From Muraenolepis orangiensis (Eukaryota; Chordata; Actinopteri; Gadiformes; Muraenolepididae): a DNA stretch of 64,000 nt. The notes below the pieces were generated by a model. That model was not told the DNA's origin, made no database searches, and saw only the letters and a list, made by a program, of their open reading frames with translations. A program made the position numbers and the translations under genes. The stretch is from the NCBI GenBank assembly GCA_027704905.1, contig CM051016.1:7478461-7542460 (forward strand), read 5' to 3'. Below are positions 35,601-44,900 of this stretch, in pieces (position 1 is the stretch's first letter; every line of letters begins with the position of its first letter).

Positions 35601-37275
35601 GCGCTTGCCTACTGTCCATCTACGTGAATGAAGTGCCTTACGCTAGGAAAAAGGATATAGATTCTTCCTCTGCCAAGAAACTAAAGGAAAACCTTGATTA
35701 GGGTTAGGTTTAGGGTTATGAAAATCGATTCCCTGGAAGAAAACATCATTGCAGGGAAAAGTTATGAACATAGTGAAAGCTCACACAAAGTTGAACCCCC
35801 CCCCCCCCCCCCCCCCCTTCGAAAGAGGAAATAGCACATTTGTTTCAGAAACTGAAAAACTAACCTAAAAGCTGTGTCTTTATGTCTAATCCCACACGCT
35901 GAACAGTTAGTGGCTGAGAGCCGGACTGTACCTGTTGTTACTGACCTATTTACAACGGAATCCAAATCCAAGCTCCTCTTCTCTCTTCAGTAAGTTTTTC
36001 GAACTCTTCACCTTGATTATGTATAACAGAAGGTTATACACAAAATAGACCTACGCTGTCCTTCCCAGTTTTACATCCACATTAAACTATAATCCAATGA
36101 ACTATGTTGTTTTCTTCACTCGACTCTGTGTTTACGGTTGAAGGGCTCCAACATGGCGGATAGCAACTGTTGTCAAGGTCTTAGTCACGTGGGTGAAAAC
36201 CAAGAATTGCAGTGGCACTGAGCAGCACCGTCTCGTTAGGAAACCACATGTTAAAAAAAATATATAAGCCACATTAACACAAATAGATCGAGGGACGAGA
36301 CCCGGACGTGTGCAAAGAACTACAATTTGCAGCGTGCTGTGTCACACGTATTCTTGGTTTTCACCCATGTGGCTAAGACCTTGACAACGGTTGCTATCCG
36401 CCATGTTGGAGCCCTTCAAACGTAAACAGTCACAATATAGACGCTCGAGTGAAGAAAACTTGGCTGTGGAAGTAAAACTGGAAAGAAGGACGGCGCTGAT
36501 AAAATAGTTCCATCTCTTTTGGCGATAATCCAAAGGCTCACAAGCGCAGAAGTATATAGCTGCAGAAGTTCACGCATGCGCACCAGATTGATACGTACGA
36601 TTTCCTACGAAACAAAGTGCACTGTTATTTCATAAGGAATCCTACGTATCGTTTATGAGAACAGCCTGGCCTGTGTAGTGTTCAGATCTTCGCTCTATTC
36701 TTCCGATCCTCGGATACACATTAACTGTGCTCCATCCGGGGAAACGGAGAAGACCCGTGCGTAACAAACTAATCAAAAGAGAATTTAGTTTGAATTAAGA
36801 CTGCTTTGATACAATACATTTCAATACAATATTCCATGGAATATTGTATTGTGTGATTTACACCACACCTGTGGATAGAAAACCATCCTTAAACCTGGTG
36901 GTCCTGGTGCGGATGCTGAGGGGGGTATTTTGGGTTTCTTAGCATGTTAAGGTATGGCATACTTTTAATTTTTTATTTATTTTTTGTCTACAACTCTACA
37001 CCTTGTCTGTTCCACAGACCACGCTACTTGGGTTGGGTTATCTCTATGAACGTTTCAAGAAGCACAGGTAATCTGGATTACATTTATATCTAAAAACCTA
37101 CATGTCCAGACTGTAACGTTGACTGATTGACTGTAGTTTTTATTCATTGCATTTAATTGTATTCACTCATCAGGTTAAAGTGTATAAGTACCTTTTTTGG
37201 TGAATGTTGGTTTAAAGGGTTGCACAGGTGACTGGAAACGATACTCCAGAGGAAAGAGACAGGCTGTTGCCCTGA
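23649..37275 (+). CDS. slc18b1: Vesicular polyamine transporter, SLC18B1-like, copy 1
   Basis: A major facilitator superfamily member of the SLC18 vesicular amine transporter family. SLC18B1 exchanges luminal protons for cytosolic spermine and spermidine. Coding exons: 23649-23677, 23791-23905, 24062-24157, 24242-24315, 24879-25026, 25182-25338, 26520-26656, 26745-26846, 27204-27295, 27382-27477, 27610-27684, 33852-33945, 37018-37067, 37218-37275. All splice sites are GT/AG and the phases add to 441 codons including the stop. Marks: SVASVNFGSMICYS (TM1), the antiporter motif GLMLGPPLGGW (exon 6), GFLDATLSLF, HEQGFEDGLGTLGMVSGLF and C-terminal EERDRLLP. The start ATG was chosen because its context matches exon 1 of copy 2; a start at 23808 is possible. 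Introns 6, 11 and 12 hold a LINE, an antisense LTR element and a SWIM-bearing TIR element. Human SLC18B1 is 456 residues, so the length fits. Confidence 0.9.
24542..24780. other. Intron 4 of slc18b1 copy 1 with L2-tail remnant
   Basis: A short 'TTTATCCAAAGTAACTGCAAG' stretch resembles the conserved 3' block of fish L2 elements and SINEs. The remaining intron shows nothing else recognisable. Confidence 0.4.
25445..26405 (+). mobile_element. LINE fragment in slc18b1 copy 1 intron 6
   Basis: Starts with GGTCTGAGGGTCCTCTCCAA, like the fragment at 8985. It carries RT C-terminal remnants (KELIVDFRSHRG-like, SDDLMWTRNTEV, RWLVNFDRGTV) broken by deletions, then the same 3' UTR as 9786-10555, ending near 26405 (ATCTTGAATC). 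It lies in the same orientation as the host gene. Confidence 0.83.
27945..28476 (-). repeat. 3' LTR of Sushi-like element
   Basis: 532 bp, TGTCAC...GTGACA ends. It contains TATA-like CTATTTATA on the minus strand, and lacks the roughly 95-bp internal duplication present in the other LTR. Confidence 0.93.
28477..28493 (-). other. Polypurine tract of Sushi-like element
   Basis: Minus strand TTGAGGGGGGGGTAC directly before the 3' LTR, the usual position of the plus-strand primer site. Confidence 0.8.
28488..29882 (-). pseudogene. Sushi-like integrase with C-terminal chromodomain, one stop
   Basis: Integrase cuts and joins element DNA into the genome. The frame from 29882 down shows the zinc-binding region (CHPGFARTLSFLRRSFWW, ending in CTVC) and the DDE core: HIAVDFVTGLPP, IVSDRGPQFAS and GYHPQSNGQTERANQDLE. 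A single TAG at 29043-29045 interrupts the frame just after EEEIAVP. The same frame then continues (28958-28488) through a GPY/F-like region (RYVGPYTV) into a chromodomain with YLVDWEGYGPEERSWIP. The entry from the RT frame needs a frameshift near 29880. Confidence 0.9.
29803..32019 (-). CDS. Sushi-like pol: protease, reverse transcriptase, RNase H
   Basis: A long open frame of 738 codons, whose first ~80 codons are probably out-of-frame gag sequence. Protease: VDSGADASFID near residue 115 (aspartic DSG). RT: DFRGLNDITVKNKYPLPLID, LDLRNAYHLVRI, MPFGLTNAPAVFQ and catalytic YLDD at about residues 432-435. RNase H: VEVDASDSGVGAVL, NRELLAVVLALEEWRHWLEG, VWTDHKNL. The last ~40 residues leave the family after NVKPDSLS, showing a frameshift near 29930 before integrase. 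Expression would come from fusion to gag or frameshifting; this copy has additional breaks. Confidence 0.92.
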   Translation of the reverse strand: MQWGDGPGPSRSVSRPAEERRYSRSTASGGDAVGSGGPFPAGTEAEAGHRSLSLLRGVGTLPSRLSSSAKRSGPSVTAGSLRCQNATRSPAPLAGSHFHGHLLWAKERLPVEVLVDSGADASFIDAALVERAGIPTERIQPPLEVNSLDGKPLARITQRSVPLTLIPSGNHRETIHLHIISSPHTPVVLGRPWLAIHNPHIDWAAGSVISWSMFCHSNCLRSALAPRSPPTRPVPSPPDLSSVPHVYHDLGEVFSKERAISLPPHRPYDCAINLLPGASLPVRRLYNLSRPERQTMETYIHDSLAAGLIRPLSSPVGSGFFFVTKKDNSLRPCIDFRGLNDITVKNKYPLPLIDAAFEPLRNATVFSKLDLRNAYHLVRIREGDEWKTAFNTALGHFEYRVMPFGLTNAPAVFQALVNDVLRDMLNLFVLVYLDDILIFSGSQREHVQHVRLVLQRLLENKLFVKAEKCEFHAKSVAFLGFIIEPGQVRSDPVKVKAVAEWPTPTSRRQLQRFLGFSNFYRRFIRDFSSVAAPLTRLTSTLSPFSPEVGAAFAQLSRLFTSAPVLRHPDPACQFVVEVDASDSGVGAVLSQRSTGDRKTHPCAFFSRQLSPAERNYDVGNRELLAVVLALEEWRHWLEGAEQPFVVWTDHKNLAYLLTARRLNSRQARWALFLGRFNFTLTYRPGCRNVKPDSLSPVGRREGSRRARDHPASGVRDWGSHMGDRGSRPVGSAYSSRSR
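31790..32675 (-). pseudogene. Sushi-like gag, frameshifted
   Basis: Starts at ATG 32675, 17 bases after the LTR end. The frame to about 32195 has the gag capsid region (PPRYSGDPDTCRSFLVQC, FIVSLL-equivalent YIVSLLEGGPLAMYD). It continues in another frame at 32164-32040 (LLSAFQNGLNRELGTEVAL), and the CCHC zinc knuckle (CLYCGALGHSLRDC at 31824-31865) is in a third frame. Host genes such as PEG10 and the RTL family derive from gag of this group. This copy has at least two shifts before the knuckle. Confidence 0.85.
32679..32691 (-). other. Primer-binding site (self-priming type)
   Basis: Minus strand GAACGAACGAGCC starts directly at the LTR boundary. It does not look like a tRNA 3'-end complement (no TGG start). 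Ten bases (ACGAACGAGC) are complementary to GCTCGTTCGT at 33166-33175, just downstream of the TATA box in the 5' LTR. Confidence 0.75.
32692..33318 (-). repeat. 5' LTR of Sushi-like element
   Basis: 627 bp, longer than the 3' LTR because of a tandem duplication of about 95 bp around 32850-33039. The TATA-like CTATTTATA is at 33199-33207 (minus). The predicted start of transcription, about 25-32 bases downstream, falls at the block that pairs with the primer-binding site. Confidence 0.93.
34320..36663 (+). mobile_element. TIR-bounded element with SWIM zinc-finger coding remains
   Basis: About 90-bp inverted terminal repeats lie at about 34317-34405 and 36572-36664; shared blocks include CAGTGCACTTTGTTTC and GCGCATGCG. 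Plus-strand frames inside resemble uncharacterised fish proteins of the SWIM/YqaJ type, as far as I can recall: 35181-35384 (PPIEATDLLSYLVLETSYY, SLEAFNQMVSGF), 35394-35500 (AKVRHSQRMNDPL) and, after a frame change, 35505-35701 (CKAGLAESCSHVTSVLFYI, VKCACLLSIYVNEVPYA). SWIM domains are CxCx(n)CxH zinc folds; here the first CxC pair is disrupted at the shift near 35490. No downstream nuclease domain remains. A C-run occupies 35799-35818. Confidence 0.65.
36050..36500. repeat. Large internal foldback, ~150-bp arms
   Basis: Arms about 36055-36207 and 36346-36500 are imperfect reverse complements, for example GGGCTCCAACATGGCGGATA against TATCCGCCATGTTGGAGCCC. Beyond the right arm, 36492-36555 is an inverted copy of the SWIM-frame segment at 35436-35495. 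Confidence 0.85.
36822..36851. repeat. Perfect 30-bp palindrome
   Basis: The segment equals its own reverse complement, centred on CCATGG at 36834-36839. It has no spacer. Confidence 0.92.
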
Positions 37276-37790
37276 CAAACAGCTCAGGAAGACGGTGTGG
37301 CACAGTGTTAACCAGCCTGACTGTTCCACATGGACCAGACCTCATGGCTTCAACCTGAGGTCACCAGCAGCACCTACCAGTCTACCAAAACCCAACCTAC
37401 GCTCCAGACAGATAGTGGTGGTTTTCCTTTATTTTTTTATCCCCCTCATATAGCCTACCTTAAGAAGGCCTGTTTTCTTGATTGAAGAGGCCTTATCGGT
37501 CTTTGTCTTTATTATATTGTGTGGGTATTAACATATTCTTTATTTGTGTGAGGGGTTATTCTATGTGTGCTTTCTATTTTGGGATTTGACATTCTAGGCC
37601 TTTCTATCACCCATCTCCGGTACGGGACATGGTGGGTGAAGTGGCTATTTATGGGTTGGGGTTTCTTCTGGTCATGTCGGCGGGGAAGTTAGGTGAAACA
37701 CTTTTTGATCATCCCTTTCATTCATATTATTTTCTTGTTCTGTAATCCGGCACTTGTACTGGTGTCCTGTCTTGAATAAATGTTCAAATG
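37276..37790 (+). other. Probable 3' UTR of slc18b1 copy 1
   Basis: Follows the TGA at 37273-37275 and shows no repeats until a canonical AATAAA at 37775-37780, the likely polyadenylation signal. Confidence 0.6.
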
Positions 37791-38197
37791 GGCAGGGTTC
37801 AGTTTTTGGTCACGGGTTCCGAGTCGGTCGCGTAGGAACCAACTGACGGATATACGTTGGATTGACTATTCATTGTGGCTTTAGACCAGATGTAGGAAGA
37901 ACTGTAGAAGAACAGTTTGTGTTTGCTTACTCTAATATAGACACGCCTATCTGTACTAGTGGTCTGTGTGAACGGCAGGCCTAATATCATTTACGTTCCA
38001 GATTAGAACTAAATTCTGTCATTCAACAGCGGTCATACAAGGTAAGTGAAATGACAAATGAGGATAAAAAATGGCAATATAACATATTTGGAAGAATTCA
38101 TATTCACAAAAAATGACCGTTCAAATGTGAATGGTCTACAGGGGGACTACAAAAGAACAAACAAAATCATAACCCCAAATCTTTTTTCTTGCCTACA

Positions 38198-38375
38198 TAT
38201 TCAAGATTCAAGATAAATTTATTTATCCCGAGGGAAATTAAGGTGCAACAGTTGAAACAGGGGGAATAAATGCACACAAAAATATACTAATACCTAAAAA
38301 CTAAATAACAAACTAACTAAACAAAACTAGTATAAACTAAATATAACTAAATTAAATCTATGCTGCCTTCATACC
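38198..38375 (-). mobile_element. LINE 3'-end family B (minus)
   Basis: Starts ATTCAAGATTCAAGATAAAT, then a TTTATCCCGAGGGAAATTAA block. Near-identical copies lie at 43759-43945 and 50197-50340, with a short plus-strand remnant at 63122-63175. Confidence 0.75.
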
Positions 38376-38604
38376 GCTACCCTGCTTATGGAGATTACAA
38401 ATCAATTGTCTCTTCGGCAGTGGACTTCACATTGGATTCATGCCCACAAATAACATTTACACCATTGATGACATTCAGCCACTAGGTGTCGCACCTTCCC
38501 TCCCCCCTTATATTCCATTCATTCTAGTGGTTTTCAGTTTGTTGTCAAGTGGAGTGAGCCTCATATTTTGTGTTGGAGCAAAAGGTGTGTAGACTCACCC
38601 AGCA

Positions 38605-39125
38605 GCCTATCAGTCTGACTGGGGGCCTGCTGAGGCTGCTTAAACCAGACTTAATCAGTCTGACTGGGGCCAGGTGAGACTGCTTAAACCAGACTCTAAT
38701 CAGTCTGACTGGGGCCAGGTGAGGCTGCTTCAACCAGACTCTAATCAGTGACTGGGGCCAGATGAGGCTGCTTAAACCAGACTCTAATCAGTCTGACTGG
38801 GGCCAGGTGAGGCTGCTTCAACCAGACTTATCAGTCTCACTGGGGCCAGGTGAGGCTGCTTCAACCAGACTCTAATCAGTCTGACTGGGGCCAGATGAGG
38901 CTGCTTAAACCAGACTCTAATCAGTCTGACTGGGGCCAGGTGAGGCTGCTTCAACCAGACTCTAATCAGTCTGACTGGGGCCAGGTGAGACTGCTTAAAC
39001 CAGACTCTAATCAGTCTGACTGGGGCCAGGTGAGACTGCTTAAACCAGACTCTAATCAGTCTGACTGGGGCCAGGTGAGGCTGCTTAAACCAGACTCTAA
39101 TCAGTCTGACTGGGGCCAGGTTGCT
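38605..39125. repeat. 45-bp minisatellite, about 12 units
   Basis: The unit contains CAGTCTGACTGGGGCCAGGT then GAGGCTGCTT. The length is a multiple of three, which keeps frames open on both strands; these are not genes. Some units are shortened (38743, 38831). It lies between the two slc18b1 copies. Confidence 0.95.
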
Positions 39126-39637
39126 CAACCACCAACCACGCACACTCCGCAGGCAATTATATCACAACTTTTTTGAAGACCGCTTAACCCTCCACTTTGT
39201 CCTCATCATCTCATCCTCATCCCTGACAGAGGGGAAGGCCGGAAATGGACTTAGAAAAAGGATGAGGATAATGAAAATAAAGAGAGGTTGACGACACAGG
39301 CAAGAGAAAAAAAGTTTTCTTCCTCGACAGGAAGCAAAAATAAGGATTAAAATAAGCAACAAATAATTATAGAATTATATTCCGTTTTTGCTTTCCTGGT
39401 TTTGGGTTGATTGTGTCCATAATTGTGTAAAAGTGAGTGAGTGTCAGACCGAGGAACCGCCCCTATATTGGGCCCTACGTCCGGACCGCTGCTGGTCACA
39501 CAGGCCAGTGGGTCCCAGCTGCGCTGATCTGGAGGGTTTAGATTTAGATCTTAGATTCGATTTAATCTTGAAGGAATGTCATTCCATCAATTCATGATTT
39601 AGGCGCGTGAGGACAACCCCAGATCAAACGTTTGACA

Positions 39638-41876
39638 ATGGAGCCCGATGAACTCACTGAACTCATAGAGACAGGTTCGTGATTTATTATCAAGTGAATT
39701 GACCACTTTTCAGATGTGTCAAATGCAGTACAATTTTGTCAAATGTCGCGTCTTTATCGCGTATCTTTATTATTTTTTTAATCTTTCATTAACAATGACG
39801 ATTATGCTTTGTTGAGTTACCGCACACATACTTTATTTAAAGCCATATCGATATATATCGCATGACAGAGAGCAATGAAGCTGAAGATGAACCGATGGAG
39901 AGGTCTCCACCGGAGAGGCTGTCCCGGACGCAGGTCTTTACGTTGATCTCCGTCGCTTCGGTCAACTTCGGCTCAATGATCTGCTATTCAATACTTGCAC
40001 CGTTCTTCCCTCACGAGGTAAGCGATGTGCGTCCATCGACCCGTGGAGACATACACGCACTTTAACAGCGCGTCCATCGACCCGTGGAGACATACACGCA
40101 CTTTAACAGCGCGTCCACCGACCCGTGGAGACATACACGCACTTTAACAGCGCGTCCATCGACCCGTGGAGACATACACGCACTTTAACAGCGCGTCCAT
40201 CGACCCGTGGAGACATACACGCACTTTAACAGCGCGTCCATCGACCCGTGGAGACATACACGCACTTTAACAGCGCGTCCATCGAGGAGGTGGTTCGTTG
40301 AGCCTTGGTTCAACTGTGGTTGTCTATTTCCATCTGACTTTTATTCATGTTCAGATGTGTTAAGTCTGTCATTTCTTCTTCTGTGTTTACGCTGTGCCCT
40401 TTTGTGTGGCCATGTCTTTTGAACGTAAAGCGCTTTGTGATTTTACTATCTGTGAAAGGTTGCTATACTAATACACTTTTACTTATTCACTTTATATACA
40501 GTATATAATGTGGTCCCTGTGGACCATTTAAACGACGCACACTTGCGTCGTTTGCGTCGCACACCATAATATATATCAGAACAAACTTTGACTTAAACAT
40601 ATTATTTAAAATGCAAATCATTTGCACAGGTCGACCTCGAGCCCACCTTGGGTTGGAGGACGTTATAACATGTCATTATCATAACACCATCATACTGAGC
40701 TGGACTTTCTGGACTCATCACAGTTACTGCTCTGTGCTGCAGTGGATTCATGATGCTGCTGCACTACTGGAGCTTTCAAATGCTTTTAAATACTTTTTGC
40801 ACAATTGAACACATATATCATCCCTCATTCACTTTATCGTTATTTTTATGTTACATTTTTGTTTGTTTATAGTATTTGTTTTAGAAATGAATACTGCGAG
40901 AGGGAATGGTGGAGTAAGCGTTCCATTGTACTTGTTGCAAATGGCAAAGGAAAATCTTGAATTGTGACCCATACAATGTGAACCTCTCCGTCCAAACGCA
41001 GGCCTTACAGAAAGGGGCCAGTCAAACAGTGGTTGGTCTCATATTTGGCAGCTATGCGCTGAGCAACTTCATTGGCTCACTCATCATGGGAAAATATGTA
41101 AGACAAATACACTCTTAATCCAACCACACGTTGATGTGTATTCTGCTTTGGTTCATAGCCTATTATCAACCAAATCAACGTTGTCTTTCTACCTGGTCTC
41201 TCAGATCGTCCAGATCGGGGCCAAGTTCATGCTTGTGTCAGGTCTGTTTGTGTCAGCGGGATGCACCATGCTGTTTGGGTGAGTTACAGAGCATGTCCTT
41301 CAACAGACTTCAAACAATTGGTTGATTGGAATAGAAACAAACACAACACAATAAAAGAACACACAAAATAAAATGAATATAATAAAAAAATTGGACTAAA
41401 GTTTATTAACATAGTAATTGAAGTGCGTATTGTGTGTGAGTATATAATGAGAGAGTAATTAGATATGGTGTGAGTATTGAAGTGCACCTGTCTAATCAGC
41501 AAAGATGATTGAATTTTCTAGTCATTCAATTGTGAGCAGACTTGTGAACACAGGAATCAGGTAATTAAGGGGAGGAGGGGGGCGGGGTTGAGGTGTCTCA
41601 GTGCGAAGACAGGTGACGTCAATCCATCCTCTTGAATGACTTTTCCCTCTGTTGAAAAAACCCCAACAGATTTCTGGACAGAGCCCCTGCCGGGGCGGCG
41701 TTCATTTCTCTGTGCTTCGTTGTGAGGATGGTCGACGCCATGGGCTTCGCTGCGGCGTTCACCTCTTCTACCGCGCTGGCGTCTAAAGTCTTCCCACGCA
41801 ACGTGGCGACCATTTTGGTAGGTCCGGCTTATTACTACCCACCACATGTGTGTTGCCGAGGTATGTTGCTCACGGG

Positions 41877-41964
<88 letters not shown>

Positions 41965-44900
41965 GATCCTTGTCTGGTTTTGCCTTCCTGTGGACATGTC
42001 AATTCTTGTTTATTTCGTTGTGCTTTTTACATTCCAGGGTAGTTTGCAGATATTCACTGGACTGGGTCTCATTTTGGGGCCGCCCTTAGGAGGGTGGCTG
42101 TACCAGGCTGCTGGATACGAGACCCCCTTCATTGTCCTTGGCTGTATCCTACTGCTGATGGTTCCCTTCAATATGATCGTCATGCCGAGCTGCGGTAAGG
42201 GTTCAGCAATTTCGGTATGAGAGGTGACAATAAGTCCCTTTGAGTACATGAATATAAATACAAGTACAAGGACACGACAACAAGCTTGCGTAAAGTTTGC
42301 TTTGAGTGTTAGATGGAAACCCAGCTATTGGCGTGCTACGCTGTTGTATCATGTTGATGCTATATGATCACTGATCCTCCTTTTGTACACGTAAGTTGTG
42401 CTTGATTTGTTTTTGTTGTTGTGTGGCACAGATGCCGACGCGTCTGGGGACTCCTTCATCCGACTGCTGAGGCTCCCCAAAGTGTTGCTCATCTGCTTTG
42501 TGATCTTCACCTTCAGCTCAGGACTGGGGTTCCTGGACACCACCTTGTCCTTATTCGCCATGGACACGGTAACGCAAAGACACCATTTTGTTACAATGTT
42601 GTTTTTGCTGATGCTGTGGTGACATTTTCTTCTAACATGGTGGCATCTGTCTGGTGTTTGCGATGCTCTAGATTAACGTACAATTGATTTCATTGTATCT
42701 GAAACATTGAAGCAATGAATGCATGAGTTGGGAACAAAGTGCAAAACCTTTTTAAATAAATGGTCGGTCTCTCTTGCGGTCTAGTTCCACCTCACCCCGG
42801 GACGCGTGGGCCTCATCTTCCTGGGGTTCTCCCTGCCTTACTGCCTGAGCTCACCGCTCCTCGGTTTCTTTGCTGATCGATTTCCTGTAAAACACTCGAG
42901 CGGCGACTCAACGATTTCACAAAACATCAACTGGTTTTTTTTGTTTTTTCCTAATGGCTCAGGGTTTAGCGCTCAAGTTATTCGGCCCGAGAGAGGCTGC
43001 AAATTAAAACTGGAGAATGTTGAACACATAGTGTTCACATGGTTGTAACACGTGTTCATAGTGACTATTAGACATACTAGACCTTTCTGTCTAAGAGTCA
43101 GGGCCACTGATGAACAGACATCGTCATCAACATCATCATCATTATCGTCCTTCTAGGCCGTGAGGCGTTGGTTCCTGGTGTTCGGAGGCCTTCTAATGGC
43201 GCTCGGCTTCTGTTTTCTCGGTCCTGCGCCCCTTTTTCACCTCCCCAGGTATGCTTCAGCTGATTGTTCGCATTTGCCAGACACACTTTTGAGGTTCTAG
43301 AAGTCAAACGTCCTCTCCTCTTGTCTTGGGTTCCTCCTGATAGCCGGCTGTGGTTGACCATCTTCATGCTGGCAGTGAATGGCTTCGGTACGGGCATGGG
43401 CATCACGCCTATCTTCCCCGAGATCATCGCGTCCGCTTAGTGAGTACATCTGCGTGTGCATAGTCGAAATGTTATACTAATGGAATAAGTTTACAATGGA
43501 ATGCTTACTCCCCATTCCCTAACGCAGTATACATCTAGAACACATTACTATAAAAATACTATACACAATGGGAAATTTACATAAACAGAACAATATAGTG
43601 ATTGATGGATATGTACATGTGTTATATTGTGCAAAAAGCATTTAAAAGCCTTTTAAAATGGCAGTAGTGCAGCAGCATCATGAGTACAGTGCAGAACAGT
43701 GCAGTAACTGTAATGACTCCAGAAAGTGCAGAATAGTATGATAGTGTGATGTAATATTCAAGATTCAAGATTCAAGATAACTTTATTTATCCCGAGGGAA
43801 ATGAAGGTGCAACAGTTGAAACAGGGGGAATAAATGCACACAAAATATACTAATACCTAAAAGCTAAAAACTAAATAACAAACTAACTAACCAAAAGTAG
43901 TATAAACAAAATATAACTAAATTAACTCTAAATGAAATCTAAATGTATTGATAGATGAATTGCACAATTTACAGTATTATTACAGTAATACGTAGGTATA
44001 TACAATACACAACAATACGTATAGTGCATATTGGCAGTAATAAAATACTAATAAATATATGGATGCCGATGTAGTGGCAGCACTCCTAGCAGTTCAGTAG
44101 GTCACTGCATGTGGATAAAAACGATCCTTGAACCTGGTAGTCCTACGGATGCTGTAACCGGCGAGCGGACGGTAGGGGGGAGAAGAGCTGGTGCCCAGGG
44201 TGGTTGCGGTCCCTTTGTGATGGACATGGACCTTCTTCCAACGGTCTTTCTTCTGTCTTTCTCGGGGGGCAGTGAGCAGGGCTTCGAAGACGGACTTGGT
44301 ACCCTGGGAATGGTGTCCGGACTGTTCGGGGCCTGCTGGTCCATGGGGTAAGTCGGGTTCATCTGTGTCTGACAATAAGAATGTGTCGTGTTTTTGTGTT
44401 CTGTTTTTGATTTCATGCTCTTCTCTCCTAAGGATGTTGTACGGACCCATGATGGGCGGCCTCCTCACGCAGCATCTAACCTTTGAGTGGGCCGCCACTA
44501 TCCAAGGAGGGCTGTCTGCTTTGGCTGTAGGTTTAGTACTCCTATTGAGCATTGTAGCATTTTAATATGTACACTGGCATTAATAGTACCACCCCAGGTC
44601 ATATAAACAAATAGAGAGAATATGTTATACTGTTATCTACTACCTGAAACAGAGATCATGATATATGTTTTTGAGTTAAGTTGTTTCATTTCATAGAACA
44701 CAGGAAAGAGTTCACATGGTTGGAGATACACATATATGCCTTATTGTTCTATATTGTGCATAGCATTATTATAGAAAAGTGCTGTTGTATAGTATTGCAT
44801 AGCATGGTATTGCATAGTTAAGTAATATATTGTAGGACATTCATTCTGCGCAAGGGAATGGGGAGTAAGCATTCCATTGTACTTGTTGCACATGGCAAAT

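Larger units (their letters stand above)
33975..36945 (-). mobile_element. LINE 3' UTR split by a TIR element (slc18b1 copy 1 intron 12)
   Basis: Minus-oriented LINE 3' UTR pieces at about 34010-34310 (CATTCCCTCCCGCAGTATGA, GGCAGCACTCCTAGCAGTTC) and 36868-36945 (CCTGTGGATAGAAAACCATC) are parts of one sequence. The roughly 2.6 kb between them is inserted. CCTGTG occurs at both edges (34305-34310 and 36868-36873). Confidence 0.75.

Noticed and set aside
36342..36533. Minus frame resembling the SWIM-element protein
   Set aside because: An inverted duplicate of a short piece of 35436-35495 that runs into unrelated sequence; not a separate gene.
38784..39176. Long repeated open frames on both strands
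   Set aside because: The 45-bp minisatellite unit is divisible by three and free of stops; there is no start context, splice structure or homology.
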